Positions 9,035 to 18,247 are shown, counted from the stretch's first letter. The stretch is DNA of 64,000 nt from Neptunomonas qingdaonensis (GCF_900113275.1 NZ_FOOU01000012.1:62001-126000); one strand, 5' to 3'. Numbers and translations: made by a program. The notes: generated by a model from the sequence alone, not told the origin.

Positions 9035-10542
9035 TATTCGTCGTCTGTCATCTCATCGGCGGCCTGGTTCAGCAGGTATTGGCTAAGCAATGGCACACAG
9101 CGGCCAGTCGAGCCTTTTTCTTTACCTGCGCTATTCCAGGCAGTTCCGGCAATATCCAGATGCGCCCAGCGATAGGCTTTAGTGAAACGTGACAGGAAGC
9201 AGGCGGCGGTAATGGCACCACCGGCCGGGCCGCCAATGTTGGCGATATCGGCAAAGTTGCTGTCAAGCAGTTCCTGGTATTCGTCTAATAGTGGCAAACG
9301 CCATGCGCGATCATCGGCGTAGTCGCCTGCACTGGAGAGTTCGCTGCACAGTTCTTCATCATTAGTCAGCAAACCGCAAACACTGTTGCCCAGTGCGCCG
9401 ATAACGGCTCCGGTTAAAGTGGCAATATCAACAACGGTTTTCGGCTTAAAGCGTTCTACGTAGGTGAGTGCATCACATAATACCAAGCGGCCTTCAGCAT
9501 CAGTATTAAGCACTTCTACTGTCTGGCCGGACATAGTCGTGACGATATCACCGGGTTTAGTTGCTTTGCTGCCCGGCATGTTTTCAGCCGCAGCGATGAC
9601 ACCAATGATGTTGATCGGCAGATCCATTTCAGCGATAGCATGCATGGTGCCCATGACAGAAGCCGCGCCGCACATATCAAACTTCATTTCGTCCATTTTT
9701 GCACCGGGCTTAAGAGAAATGCCACCCGTATCAAAGGTGACACCTTTACCGACAATAACGTGTGGCTGGGCATCTGTTTCGCCACCGTTGTGTTTGATAA
9801 TGATCAGGCGTGATGGCTCCGCGCTGCCGTGTCCAACTGACAACAGCGAGCCCATGCCGAGGTTTTCCATGGCATCTTCATCTAATATTTCGCAAGTAAT
9901 CGAGTCATATTCGTTGGCGAGTTCTTTTGCCTGTTCGGCCAGGTAAGTAGGCGTACAGATGTTACCTGGCAGGTTGCCAAGGTCACGCGATACATTCATG
10001 CCGTTGGCGATAGCGGTGCCATCGACCAATGCGCTTTCCCCTTCCTCAGTGTCTTTGTCTGAGAGTAAAATTGCGATTTTATTGATCGCGTAAACATCGG
10101 CTTTTTTACTTTTGGTTCGATCATATTGGTAAAGCTCAGCGGTGGTCCACTCAACCAGATGACGTACCTGTCGGTAAGTGTCAGGCGTTTTAGAAGCCAA
10201 CCCATCCAGTGCGATAGTGATCTCTTTCAGGCTTAACGATTTGATAGCACCGCTAATGGTTTTGACCACTTTTTTGTAATTACGGTCATGGCGTTCATCC
10301 GCCTTTCCCAGACCGACTAACAAAATACGCTTGGCAGCTACGCCGTTAATCTTTTGTAGTAACAGGGATTCTGCTGATTTACCTTTGATGTCACCGTTAT
10401 TGATCAGGTTGCTCAGATAACCCTGCGATGCTTGATCCAGCGCTTGCGCAGAAGGGCTTAGTACGGCACCTTCTTCTACGCCAATAACCAAACATTCAGT
10501 TTCCAGTGATGCAACCGCACCGTTTACAATTTCAAAATCCAT
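9034..10542 (-). CDS. pepA: Leucyl aminopeptidase PepA
   Basis: 502-residue M17-family zinc/manganese aminopeptidase. The metal- and substrate-binding segments VGKGVTFDTGGISLKPG and NTDAEGRLVL are intact. The frame opens further upstream at 10605, but the ATG at 10542 (MDFEIVNG) has a GGAG ribosome site a few bases before it and matches the family N-terminus, so it is chosen. In enterobacteria PepA also acts as a DNA-binding accessory protein (XerCD recombination, carAB control); whether it does so here is unknown. First gene of pepA-holC-(valS), divergent from lptF with 135 bp between. Confidence 0.96.
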   Translation of the reverse strand: MDFEIVNGAVASLETECLVIGVEEGAVLSPSAQALDQASQGYLSNLINNGDIKGKSAESLLLQKINGVAAKRILLVGLGKADERHDRNYKKVVKTISGAIKSLSLKEITIALDGLASKTPDTYRQVRHLVEWTTAELYQYDRTKSKKADVYAINKIAILLSDKDTEEGESALVDGTAIANGMNVSRDLGNLPGNICTPTYLAEQAKELANEYDSITCEILDEDAMENLGMGSLLSVGHGSAEPSRLIIIKHNGGETDAQPHVIVGKGVTFDTGGISLKPGAKMDEMKFDMCGAASVMGTMHAIAEMDLPINIIGVIAAAENMPGSKATKPGDIVTTMSGQTVEVLNTDAEGRLVLCDALTYVERFKPKTVVDIATLTGAVIGALGNSVCGLLTNDEELCSELSSAGDYADDRAWRLPLLDEYQELLDSNFADIANIGGPAGGAITAACFLSRFTKAYRWAHLDIAGTAWNSAGKEKGSTGRCVPLLSQYLLNQAADEMTDDE

Positions 10543-10677
10543 GATGGCTCCAAGCAAGACATTAATGCTGGTTTGATAGATAATGCCGTGTGAAGTTTCC
10601 GGCACCTTTAATTGTCTGGCACTATAAACTATTTTCGTTGATTTACATAAACCCTTTAGCTTACAGGCTGGTTTACA

Positions 10678-11793
10678 TTGATTATTTTTCGCTACCTGTC
10701 ACGCCAGATCATATTGAGTACGCTGGCTGTCAGCACGGTATTAACACTGTTGATAGTCAGTGGTCGCTTTGTCAAATATTTATCCTTTGCTGCTGCCGGA
10801 GAGATGTCGCCTGAGTTTGTCTTTCAGTCAGTGGCGTATCGCATTCCCGGTATGTTGGTGCTGATTTTGCCGCTGGGATTGTTCTTGGGTGTGCTGCTTG
10901 CCTATGGCCGTATGTACCTGGAAAGCGAAATGGTGGTGTTAAATGCCAGTGGTGTTAGCGGTAAGCGCTTAACGATGTTCGCGTTAGGGCCAGCGGTTGG
11001 TGTGGCGTTGGTGGTGACTTTGCTGAGCTTGTATGTTTCGCCAATAGCTTGGCAACAGATAGAAATTGCTTACGCTAAACAGAGTGAAAGAAGCGAGCTG
11101 GACAGCCTGACACCAGGGCGCTTTCAACGTTTGGGTAAAGGCAGTAACCGAACTACCTATATCAATGGTGTACAAGAAGATGGCAAAGCACTTGATTTCA
11201 TTTTTGTAGCGGAACGTGATAGTCAATCCGATGAGTTACGTGTGGTGTTAGCGGAGTCCGGTAGGCAGGTGATTACTGATCCAAAGAGCGGTGATCGCTT
11301 TGTCGTGCTGAAAAATGGTTACCGTTATGAAGGGGTGCCAGGGCAGGCTGATTATCAGCAGGTTAAATACGCTGAATACGGTTTTTTGATGCCGCAGCCG
11401 AACGCTAATTTACGCCCGCCTGAAATTGAAGCAATGACGCTGAGTGAGTTATTAAATCAGTCTGAACCGCGTTATCAGGCCGAACTACATTGGCGGATAT
11501 CGATGCCGTTATTAGCCTTGATTGTTACCTTGATAGCAGTACCTATGAGTAAAACCAATCCGCGTCAGGGGCGTTATGCCAAACTGATCCCCTCTATTTT
11601 GCTGTATATGTTGTATCTGACTTTGCTAACCAGCGCCAAGGGGACAATAGATGATGGTAAAGCCTCGGTTGCTTTGTTGTGGCTGGTCCATGCCGGTTTT
11701 TTCCTGATAGCAATGAGTTTGATGTTTGCTGGCGGCTTTTGGGAGAAACTCCTGAACGCTTTACCTTCTATTCCTAAGCGAGGTGAAGCGTGA
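10678..11793 (+). CDS. lptF: LPS export permease subunit LptF
   Basis: 371-residue inner-membrane permease subunit of the LptB2FG transporter that extracts lipopolysaccharide from the inner membrane. It has the expected three N-terminal and three C-terminal membrane helices around a periplasmic beta-jellyroll region. It begins with TTG (IIFRYLSRQII), which aligns with the normal LptF N-terminus; there is no suitable ATG nearby and the ribosome site is weak, so translation may be modest. It overlaps lptG by one base. Confidence 0.95.
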   Translation: MIIFRYLSRQIILSTLAVSTVLTLLIVSGRFVKYLSFAAAGEMSPEFVFQSVAYRIPGMLVLILPLGLFLGVLLAYGRMYLESEMVVLNASGVSGKRLTMFALGPAVGVALVVTLLSLYVSPIAWQQIEIAYAKQSERSELDSLTPGRFQRLGKGSNRTTYINGVQEDGKALDFIFVAERDSQSDELRVVLAESGRQVITDPKSGDRFVVLKNGYRYEGVPGQADYQQVKYAEYGFLMPQPNANLRPPEIEAMTLSELLNQSEPRYQAELHWRISMPLLALIVTLIAVPMSKTNPRQGRYAKLIPSILLYMLYLTLLTSAKGTIDDGKASVALLWLVHAGFFLIAMSLMFAGGFWEKLLNALPSIPKRGEA

Positions 11794-12854
11794 TGAAACG
11801 TCTGGATCGTTATATTGCTGAGCAGGTGCTTAGCGCTGTTTTTGTCATCTTGCTTATTGTGGTTGGCTTGGATCTTATTTTTGAATTTGTCGATGAGGCG
11901 GATGATATTAATGAGCGTTATCGCTTTACTGATGTGCTGGCCTATCTGGTGTTGAGGCTGCCAAGCCGGATCTACGAGTTTTTACCATTATCCAGTTTGG
12001 TGGGCTGCTTAGTCGGGCTGGGTATGCTTGCCAGTAACAGTGAGCTGACGGTAATGCGCGCTGCAGGTATCTCGATTCAACGTATTGTCATGGCAGTCAT
12101 GAAACCTGCTATGTTGTTGGCAGTGCTGGCGTTAATTTTAGGTGAATATGTGGTTCCCAAAACTGAGCAGATGGCGCAGAGTTCGCGTGCGCTGGCACAG
12201 TCGGCCGGGCAGGCAATGCGTTCGCAATATGGCGTATGGCATCGTGAAGATGATCAGTTTATCCACATTAACGTGGTTGAACCGAATGGGAAAATTCATG
12301 GTGTGACCCGTTACCGGTTTAATGATCAGCGCCAGATGGTGGAGTCAAGCTTCGCTAAAAGCGGAGTGTATACGGCAGATGGCTGGGTTTTAGATAGTGT
12401 CGCCAGAACAATGTTTCTCGAAGATCATACGAGCATTCAGCAAGTCGAAGAGGAAAATTGGAAATCAGGTTTAACGCCCACCTTGCTCTCGGTTATTGTG
12501 GTTGATCCCATGGATCTGTCGATTACCGGTTTGTGGTCTTATTCCAGCTACCTGAGTGAACAGGGACTCGATCCGAATCAATATATGCTGGCTTTCTGGA
12601 GTAAGGTGTTACAACCGGCGGGGATCTTTGCGCTGGTGTTGGTAGCGATCTCTTTCATCTTTGGACCCTTGCGAAGTGTAACGGTGGGGCAACGGATTAT
12701 TGCGGGTGTGATTGTAGGTTTGGTGTTTAAGTTCTCTCAGGATCTGCTGGGGCCTGCCAGTACCGTGATCGGTTTTACGCCCTTGCTGGCAACCGTGATC
12801 CCGATCGTTATCTGTCTGTTTTTAGGGTTATTCTTATTACGGAAAGCCGGTTAA
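11793..12854 (+). CDS. lptG: LPS export permease subunit LptG
   Basis: Partner of LptF in the LPS transporter; about 353 residues with the same 3+3 membrane-helix layout and periplasmic domain. The N-terminus MKRLDRYIAEQVL matches LptG. ATG at 11793 overlaps the lptF TGA (TGATG) and has an AGGTG ribosome site at 11781-11785; an in-frame GTG at 11790 is the alternative. The gene's stop codon lies in a terminator hairpin. Confidence 0.95.
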   Translation: MKRLDRYIAEQVLSAVFVILLIVVGLDLIFEFVDEADDINERYRFTDVLAYLVLRLPSRIYEFLPLSSLVGCLVGLGMLASNSELTVMRAAGISIQRIVMAVMKPAMLLAVLALILGEYVVPKTEQMAQSSRALAQSAGQAMRSQYGVWHREDDQFIHINVVEPNGKIHGVTRYRFNDQRQMVESSFAKSGVYTADGWVLDSVARTMFLEDHTSIQQVEEENWKSGLTPTLLSVIVVDPMDLSITGLWSYSSYLSEQGLDPNQYMLAFWSKVLQPAGIFALVLVAISFIFGPLRSVTVGQRIIAGVIVGLVFKFSQDLLGPASTVIGFTPLLATVIPIVICLFLGLFLLRKAG

Positions 12855-12866
12855 CCGGCTTTTTTG
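12843..12866 (+). terminator. Terminator overlapping the lptG stop
   Basis: AAAGCCGG (12843-12850), loop TTAA, CCGGCTTT (12855-12862) followed by T residues. The lptG TAA stop (12852-12854) is in the loop, so the hairpin forms right at the end of the reading frame. Confidence 0.85.
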
Positions 12867-12920
12867 TTAGCGGGCAGTAGATCCTTCTTTTCAGGTGACC
12901 GCCCTATTACTGAGTCCCGG

Positions 12921-13364
12921 TTAGTTCTTTTTTTTAGGTGCTAATTGCACCACACGCGTGCCTGATACCTGGTCGTGCCAGGTCAGTCCCTGGTTAGAGA
13001 ATAACATCCAGAGATAACCCAAACCAGCGCATGCTAAAGACACAGCGGCCATAAAAAAGCGAATCAAGGCATGCATCCAGCTGAGGCTGTAGCCTTCCTC
13101 TGTCTGCACTCTGATACGCCAGGCCATCATGCCAATGGTCTGGCCGGAACGTGTCCAGAAGTAACCATAAAATAGAAACATAGAGAGAAATAGCAACGAT
13201 TTATAAAGTGCCCCCGATACAGGTTCACCATCGTTGATGAGTACGCCAATACCGCTGACGATAAACAAAATCGCAATAACGATGAGTACATCGTAAACAA
13301 GCGCGGCCAGCCGGCGCATCAGCGACGCTTTCATGACTTGGGTTTGATCATAAAGTTTTATCAT
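12921..13364 (-). CDS. RDD-family membrane protein
   Basis: 147 residues with the RDD-domain pattern: an early Arg (MRRLAALVYDVLIVIAILFIVSG) followed by an Asp in the first helix, then two to three further membrane helices and the conserved GQTIGMMAWRIRV segment. Such proteins sit in the inner membrane. Some are linked to Na+ tolerance, but the role of this short type is generally unknown. It follows the YeeE/YedE gene on the same strand by 30 bp, so they may be co-transcribed. Confidence 0.85.
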   Translation of the reverse strand: MIKLYDQTQVMKASLMRRLAALVYDVLIVIAILFIVSGIGVLINDGEPVSGALYKSLLFLSMFLFYGYFWTRSGQTIGMMAWRIRVQTEEGYSLSWMHALIRFFMAAVSLACAGLGYLWMLFSNQGLTWHDQVSGTRVVQLAPKKKN

Positions 13365-13394
13365 GGTGAACCTTATCCAATTAGAGGCTTAGCT

Positions 13395-14639
13395 TTAGTT
13401 GCAGCGCTGAGTTGTCGCTGTATTGCTGAGTTTAAATACGGGCCGAATCCAGGTGCCTATAATGCTGCCGATAAAGGCTGCCACCAGCCATAACCAGCCA
13501 TGTAAACTGCCAGAAGCAATGCCGCCAAAATAAGCACCGATATTACAGCCAAAAGCGATCGTTGCACCATAACCTAGCATCAATCCGCCAATAATAGCGG
13601 CAATCCAGTGTTGCCATGGCATCCGCCATTGAATCGTTAGCTTGCCTGCGAGCGCTGCGGCCATTAAGGCGCCTATGATGATTCCGACATTCATCAGCGT
13701 ACCCGCATCTGTTGTGAGTGGCTCGATTAAGGCAGACTCCCGGCCGGGTTGCATCCAGTATGTCCAGAAATCCAACTCCAGATCGACTTCCAGCCATGCC
13801 GCTACTTTTGCGCCCCATAAAGGGTAGGCAACCGCGACCGCCCAGGGTCTGCCGATCATTGCTAAAGTAATAAAATTCAAAATGGCTAGCGCAATGGCGC
13901 CCCAGATAAATGGCCAGGGGCCGGATATAAGTTGACGATAAAGGGGTAAGGAAGAGTGCAGGGCATCTTTTTCAAGTGAGCCGTGGCGACGTTTTTCTAT
14001 CACCACGGTGAACCAGGCAATAACGGCGAATACGGCGAGATTAATGACTATTGCCTGAATAACGCCAAATTGCTCGATAAAGGAGTAGGGTGCGAACTGT
14101 GGAAGCGTTGTCCACCATTCATAATCTTTACTTGCCCAGAGAGCACCTAGGGTAAAACCGATGATGCAAGGAAGGGCGCGTAGTTGGCCTCCGCCGGCAT
14201 GGTAAAGGTTGCCGGATGCGCAGCCGTTTCCGAGCTGCATACCAATGCCAAAGACAAAGGCGCCGATAATAATAGACCAGCCCAGCGGTCTGACAAATCC
14301 GTTCACATCATTGCCAAACAGATCCCCGGCCGCTAAGGCGGGAAAAAACAGGCACACGGCAACAGCCAGCATTAGCATTTGTGCGCGCAAGCCTTTACCA
14401 CGACCGTCAATAATGAGTGCCCGCCATGCGGTCGTGAAACCAAAAGCCGCATGGTAAAGTACCAACCCAAGTGCCGCACCTAACGCTAGTAAACTGGCCT
14501 CAAACCAGGATTCGGTATTGGCAAGCCAGACAACAGCGCCTATTGATAAAGCGGCGGCGCATAACAGTGGCGCCAGATACGCTATCGATATGGAAGTGGA
14601 TCTGTCTGTTACTGTGTTGCTAGACATATCTGAGGACAT
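13395..14639 (-). CDS. YeeE/YedE-family sulfur-compound transporter
   Basis: 414-residue polytopic membrane protein with about ten helices arranged as two related halves. Each half carries a conserved Cys-Gly motif: GNGCASGNLYHAGGG in the first and AFGCNIGAYFGG in the second, which are the thiosulfate-relay Cys motifs of the TsuA/YeeE type. The likely role is uptake of thiosulfate or a related sulfur compound. No TusA-like (YeeD) partner is adjacent, so the substrate is not certain. The start MSSDMSSN has two Met choices. Confidence 0.85.
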   Translation of the reverse strand: MSSDMSSNTVTDRSTSISIAYLAPLLCAAALSIGAVVWLANTESWFEASLLALGAALGLVLYHAAFGFTTAWRALIIDGRGKGLRAQMLMLAVAVCLFFPALAAGDLFGNDVNGFVRPLGWSIIIGAFVFGIGMQLGNGCASGNLYHAGGGQLRALPCIIGFTLGALWASKDYEWWTTLPQFAPYSFIEQFGVIQAIVINLAVFAVIAWFTVVIEKRRHGSLEKDALHSSLPLYRQLISGPWPFIWGAIALAILNFITLAMIGRPWAVAVAYPLWGAKVAAWLEVDLELDFWTYWMQPGRESALIEPLTTDAGTLMNVGIIIGALMAAALAGKLTIQWRMPWQHWIAAIIGGLMLGYGATIAFGCNIGAYFGGIASGSLHGWLWLVAAFIGSIIGTWIRPVFKLSNTATTQRCN

Positions 14640-14682
14640 AGACGGAAAACCAAATGAATACGGGTGCTAAAAAGGTTGGCTA

Positions 14683-14800
14683 ATATATCACCAGTAGAGA
14701 ATTTCGTTAAGTACTAACTGTGATGCGGGGAAACGGTGTCGGTTCTGAATGGGACTGGTGATATATCCAGTGACATATTTGATGAAATAGTCACTGGATA
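14683..14800. repeat. Two linked inverted repeats in the intergenic region
   Basis: ATATATCACCAGT (14683-14695) is perfectly inverted at 14754-14766. Directly overlapping it, TATCCAGTGAC (14764-14774) is perfectly inverted at 14790-14800 around a 15-nt loop. They lie between the Sel1 gene stop (14846) and the YeeE/YedE start (14639), both on the minus strand. The second hairpin could be a terminator for the Sel1 gene without a U tract, or both may be regulatory or stabilising structures. Confidence 0.75.
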
Positions 14801-14845
14801 GGTCACCAGACCTGCATTAATCAATTAAACATTAATTTTTGGGCA

Positions 14846-15655
14846 TTAATTTTTGAAAGGTTCAACGTAATCGTGAGCATATTCAGCGGCGAGCGCTTGA
14901 GCTTCTTTCATCTGGCCTTCCTGCAGTTTCATTAGCAGACGGCTTTCGATTGAAGCAGCGGTACCGTTACCTAAAGCCGCCGCGTTATGCATCCAGGCGT
15001 AAGCAATTATATCCTGAGCATGGCTGCTGTCCTTGCCATAGCCGTTTGAATACAGAGTGCCGAGAAAAAACATCGAGTTTGTGTAGCCTTGTTTGGCTGC
15101 CTTGCGGTACCAGCGTTCTGCTTCTTCGAAGTTTTGTTCAGTACCTGTAGCGAAATTATAGCTGCGGCCAAGGTTGTGTTGGGCAGCTACTAAGCCTTGT
15201 TCAGCCGCTAGTTGATAAAGCTTGAAGGCCATTGCGCCATCACGCTCAGTGCCGTAGCCAAATTCATACATTTCGCCGGCACGGTTTTGCGCTGAAGCAT
15301 CCCCTGCTTTCACTTTAGGCATTAAGGCATCCAGCTCTACCTTGTATTCTATATTTTTAAGTTTGCGCAGGCTGTTAACACTATTGATATTGCCTTGGCG
15401 CGCTCCCCGCTCATAAAGAGATTTTGCTTTGGCTGTGTCCTGTGTTACTCCCCAGCCGTTTTCATAAAGCTGACCCATTAGGTTGGTTGCGTCAGCGTTT
15501 CCTTCATCGATCAGCTCCTTTAGCTCTTCTATAGCGGTCGGATAATCTTGCTTTTGAATGGCTTCTGTAGCAGCAGAAATACTGGCTGCCATAACATTCA
15601 TAGATTGCAGCCCAAAGATAAGGCCTGCCGCGGCCAATAACATTTTCTTGCTCAT
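14846..15655 (-). CDS. Secreted Sel1-repeat protein
   Basis: 269 residues with an N-terminal signal peptide (KKMLLAAAGLIFGLQSMNVMAA, cleavage likely after residues 23-24) and at least four Sel1-like helical repeats, for example NLMGQLYENGWGV, RAGEMYEFGYGTERD, NLGRSYNFATGTEQN and FLGTLYSNGYGKDS. These repeats form a solenoid for protein binding. The protein is therefore likely periplasmic and acts as a scaffold or adaptor. Partner and pathway are unknown. Confidence 0.85.
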   Translation of the reverse strand: MSKKMLLAAAGLIFGLQSMNVMAASISAATEAIQKQDYPTAIEELKELIDEGNADATNLMGQLYENGWGVTQDTAKAKSLYERGARQGNINSVNSLRKLKNIEYKVELDALMPKVKAGDASAQNRAGEMYEFGYGTERDGAMAFKLYQLAAEQGLVAAQHNLGRSYNFATGTEQNFEEAERWYRKAAKQGYTNSMFFLGTLYSNGYGKDSSHAQDIIAYAWMHNAAALGNGTAASIESRLLMKLQEGQMKEAQALAAEYAHDYVEPFKN

Positions 15656-15876
15656 ATCTGTTCATGCCCCAACGGTATTATGGGATTAATAAGTGACATC
15701 ATTATACAGATGCACTGCCGGTATATGGAATTACAAACCCGTTAGCTCTTAGGATAAGGCTTAAATTGGATTAGAACTTCCTAATGTTCGCTATTTTAAC
15801 GGATGTAATGCTGTGCTGCAGCAATAAACCGACTTCTTCTTGATATCGATTAACTTTTAGCGCGTGGATCTTACTT

Positions 15877-16275
15877 TTAGTCTGATCGTTTTGCGCTGAG
15901 AAGTTCAATCATGTAGCCGTCGGGATCTTTTGCGAAGGCAAGGATAGTGCCTGATGAGCTATTTTTCATCGGCCCGGCTTCACGCACAATATCACCGCCT
16001 TTTGCTTTAATAGCTTCGCAGGCTTTGTAAACATCCTCAACCTCAATGGCAATATGCCCATAGGCATTGCCAAGTTGGTATTCTGAAGTATCCCAGTTAT
16101 GTGTTAGTTCAAGCGCGGTGTGTAATGATTCATCACCATAGCCAAGAAATGCAAGGGTAAACCGGCCTTCGGGATAATCGCGCTTTCTGAGTAATTCCAT
16201 ACCCAGAATTTCTGTATAGAAGTTGATTGATTTAGTTAAGTCAGTCACGCGTAACATGGTGTGTAACAGACGCAT
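15877..16275 (-). CDS. gloA: Lactoylglutathione lyase (glyoxalase I)
   Basis: 132 residues. The four metal ligands of the bacterial Ni/Co-type enzyme are all present: H5, E56, H74 and E124. The N-terminus RLLHTMLRVTDLTKSINFYTEILGM is nearly canonical. It converts the methylglyoxal-glutathione hemithioacetal to S-lactoylglutathione in the cytoplasm. It is a single gene with intergenic space on both sides. Confidence 0.97.
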   Translation of the reverse strand: MRLLHTMLRVTDLTKSINFYTEILGMELLRKRDYPEGRFTLAFLGYGDESLHTALELTHNWDTSEYQLGNAYGHIAIEVEDVYKACEAIKAKGGDIVREAGPMKNSSSGTILAFAKDPDGYMIELLSAKRSD

Positions 16276-16401
16276 GTTTTACTCCTTTGGGTTGTTAGTT
16301 CAATTAATCTTGATCTAACAACGTTGCTGAAAATATTCTAGAATGTCAGTATATCTTATGCACTGTTATTATTATCGTGCGGATTATGTAAGGACATGCC
16401 C

Positions 16402-16728
16402 ATGTTTCAAGATATGACGAAAATAATGAGTGAATCAATCGAACCCTTTAAAGAGTTGGTCAACATTCAGACACGCATGCTTGAGGAACTGACTCGTCAG
16501 CAGATGGAGTGTACCAAATCATGCATCAATGCGACCATCCAGCAAACAAAGCAGCTACAGCAGTGTAAGACGGCTAATGATTTGCTGCTGTTGCAACAAT
16601 CTTATGCGCAAGAGTTAGAAGAAACCTTAAAAGATGCCAGTGAGGAAAACTTAAAATCACTGCATGAAGCGCGTGATGAGATCGAAAAAATCACCAAAAA
16701 TGCATTTAATGCTTTCGCTTCTGAATAG
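16402..16728 (+). CDS. Phasin-like small helical protein
   Basis: 108 residues, entirely predicted helix, rich in Gln/Glu/Lys, with the layout of short phasins (MFQDMTKIMSESIEPFKELVNIQTRMLEELTRQQMEC...). Phasins coat polyhydroxyalkanoate granules, but no PHA synthesis gene is in the window, so the family call is by resemblance only. An upstream ATG at 16396 is in frame; AAGGA at 16390-16394 is correctly spaced for the ATG at 16402, so that start is chosen. It has its own terminator at 16761. Confidence 0.6.
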   Translation: MFQDMTKIMSESIEPFKELVNIQTRMLEELTRQQMECTKSCINATIQQTKQLQQCKTANDLLLLQQSYAQELEETLKDASEENLKSLHEARDEIEKITKNAFNAFASE

Positions 16729-16760
16729 ATGTTTTCATTCAAATAGCTCCCTTGTCTTAT

Positions 16761-16785
16761 AAAGCAGCTTTGCGCTGCTTTTTTT
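16761..16785 (+). terminator. Terminator of the phasin-like gene
   Basis: AAAGCAGC (16761-16768), 5-nt loop, GCTGCTTT (16774-16781), then a T run to 16785. Confidence 0.9.
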
Positions 16786-16846
16786 GTGTCTGACTATAAC
16801 CGCAGCCCTTTGTATAATAATCACATCTGTTGAATGTGGAGTAGAT

Positions 16847-17362
16847 ATGGATACGCAGATTGGCATCATTTATGGGTCAACAACGGGTAATACCGAACGG
16901 GCCGCTGAGTTGATAGCTAAGCAGTTAGGGCCGCAGGCGGTGTTGCATAATATTGCTGAACAGGGCCTGGAAGGCGTTTCATCTTATAGTGCGTGTATTT
17001 TTGGTGTGCCTACCTGGGATTTTGGTGAGCTGCAGGAAGATTGGGAAGATCTATGGGAAGAATTTGTAAAACTGAATCTTCAAGGTAAACCCTGTGCGCT
17101 GTTCGGCTTAGGTGACCAGATTGGATATGCTGAATGGTTTCTTGATGCGATGGGCTTATTACATGAGGTTTTACAAGCCTCAGGAGCTAAAATCTATGGC
17201 CGTTGGCCGGTTCAAGGGTACAAGTTTGAAGCGTCTAAAGCATTAAGTCCTGATGGCCGGTTTTTTGTAGGTTTAGCTCTGGATGATGATTGCCAGTTTG
17301 CTGAAACTGAAGAGCGGATCAAGATATGGGTAGAGGAATTAAAACCACTGTTTGAGTTGTGA
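16847..17362 (+). CDS. Flavodoxin
   Basis: 171-residue long-chain flavodoxin. The FMN phosphate loop is visible at residues 10-16 (GSTTGNT) and the isoalloxazine-binding loops as VPTWDFGELQEDWEDLWEE and GLGDQIGYAEWFLDAMG. It is a soluble one-electron carrier. The frame is open further upstream, but ATG 16847 (MDTQIGIIYG) with GGAG at 16838-16841 is the natural start. A TATAAT at 16813-16818 is a good -10 candidate. Context (cytochrome c' next) does not identify the partner. Enterobacterial FldA and FldB cannot be separated here. Confidence 0.92.
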   Translation: MDTQIGIIYGSTTGNTERAAELIAKQLGPQAVLHNIAEQGLEGVSSYSACIFGVPTWDFGELQEDWEDLWEEFVKLNLQGKPCALFGLGDQIGYAEWFLDAMGLLHEVLQASGAKIYGRWPVQGYKFEASKALSPDGRFFVGLALDDDCQFAETEERIKIWVEELKPLFEL

Positions 17363-17420
17363 AACTCTGATGATATGATAAATCTGATATGTCTAATGTT
17401 TTGTCAATCAAAGGAAGGTC

Positions 17421-17873
17421 ATGATGAAGAAAGTTTTTGTAATAGGTATGACAGCCGCTGTATTAATGGCGAGTACCCTGGCAGCAGCAACCGATGTTGA
17501 AGATGCGATTGAGTACCGTCAGGGTGTTTTTAATACAATAAAATGGAACTTTGGCCCGATGGCCGCCATGGTTAAAGGAAAAATTGACTTTGATGCGGCT
17601 GAGTTTTCCCGCCGTGCAGACGTGGTTGCTGTATTGGCAAAACTGCCGCGTGAAGGTTTTATCGAAGGTTCTGATGTAGGCGAGACTGACGCTAGGCCAG
17701 AGATCTGGGAAAACAAGGATGATTTTGATGCCGGTATGGATGCATTAGCTAAAAATGCGGCAGCGTTAGCGGATGCCGCTAAATCTGGTGATATGGATGT
17801 TATCAAGCCTGTATTTGGTGAGCTGGGAAAAACCTGCAAAGGCTGCCACGATGACTTCCGTGTAGAGGACTAA
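17421..17873 (+). CDS. Cytochrome c' (class II c-type cytochrome)
   Basis: 150 residues: Sec signal peptide (KKVFVIGMTAAVLMASTLAAA), then a four-helix-bundle cytochrome with the single haem motif C139-KG-C142-H143 near the C-terminus, the hallmark of class II cytochromes c. The sequence DVEDAIEYRQGVFNTIKWNFGPMAAMVKG is typical of cytochrome c'. These periplasmic proteins bind NO and CO; the nor cluster 16 kb away gives a possible physiological link, but that is inference. Confidence 0.93.
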   Translation: MMKKVFVIGMTAAVLMASTLAAATDVEDAIEYRQGVFNTIKWNFGPMAAMVKGKIDFDAAEFSRRADVVAVLAKLPREGFIEGSDVGETDARPEIWENKDDFDAGMDALAKNAAALADAAKSGDMDVIKPVFGELGKTCKGCHDDFRVED

Positions 17874-17906
17874 GTTGAATTTGCGGAACCTTCCGCAGTA
17901 ATTCTG

Positions 17907-17933
17907 AAACGGAGCTAAAGGCTCCGTTTTTTT
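17907..17933 (+). terminator. Terminator of the cytochrome c' gene
   Basis: AACGGAGC (17908-17915), 5-nt loop, GCTCCGTT (17921-17928) followed by a run of T. Confidence 0.9.
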
Positions 17934-18024
17934 ATGGGCGATGCTTTTTCTGATTTATATTTTTATGGATGAGTCGTTTTGGTTGGGAACTGAAATGGAT
18001 TATTGCTTTCTAACTAGGAGCATG

Positions 18025-18216
18025 CTAACGGGATTGGTGTTTCCGCATAGGCGATGGAATAGATGATTTATCTTGATCCGATAGGCCTTTCGGGGGATTC
18101 TGTTCTGAAGGCTTGCTTAAATGTGCGTCGGTTTTGTCGTAACGCTGCCGCCAAAGTAGTCCACAAAGAAAAGCAATAACAAGCAATCGGATTACTATTG
18201 AACGGTGCTTTTTCAT
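18025..18216 (-). CDS. Possible small single-pass membrane protein
   Basis: A 63-residue frame reads MKKHRSIVIRLLVIAFLCGLLW..., a basic start then one hydrophobic helix, followed by a polar Pro/Ser/Lys-rich tail. That layout is protein-like, and the space between the cytochrome c' terminator and the HD gene is otherwise empty. Against it: no ribosome-binding site precedes the ATG, and I recognise no homologue. Treat as tentative. Confidence 0.3.
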   Translation of the reverse strand: MKKHRSIVIRLLVIAFLCGLLWRQRYDKTDAHLSKPSEQNPPKGLSDQDKSSIPSPMRKHQSR

Positions 18217-18247
18217 GGAGGAATATCTTATTAATATAGGTGCCGAT

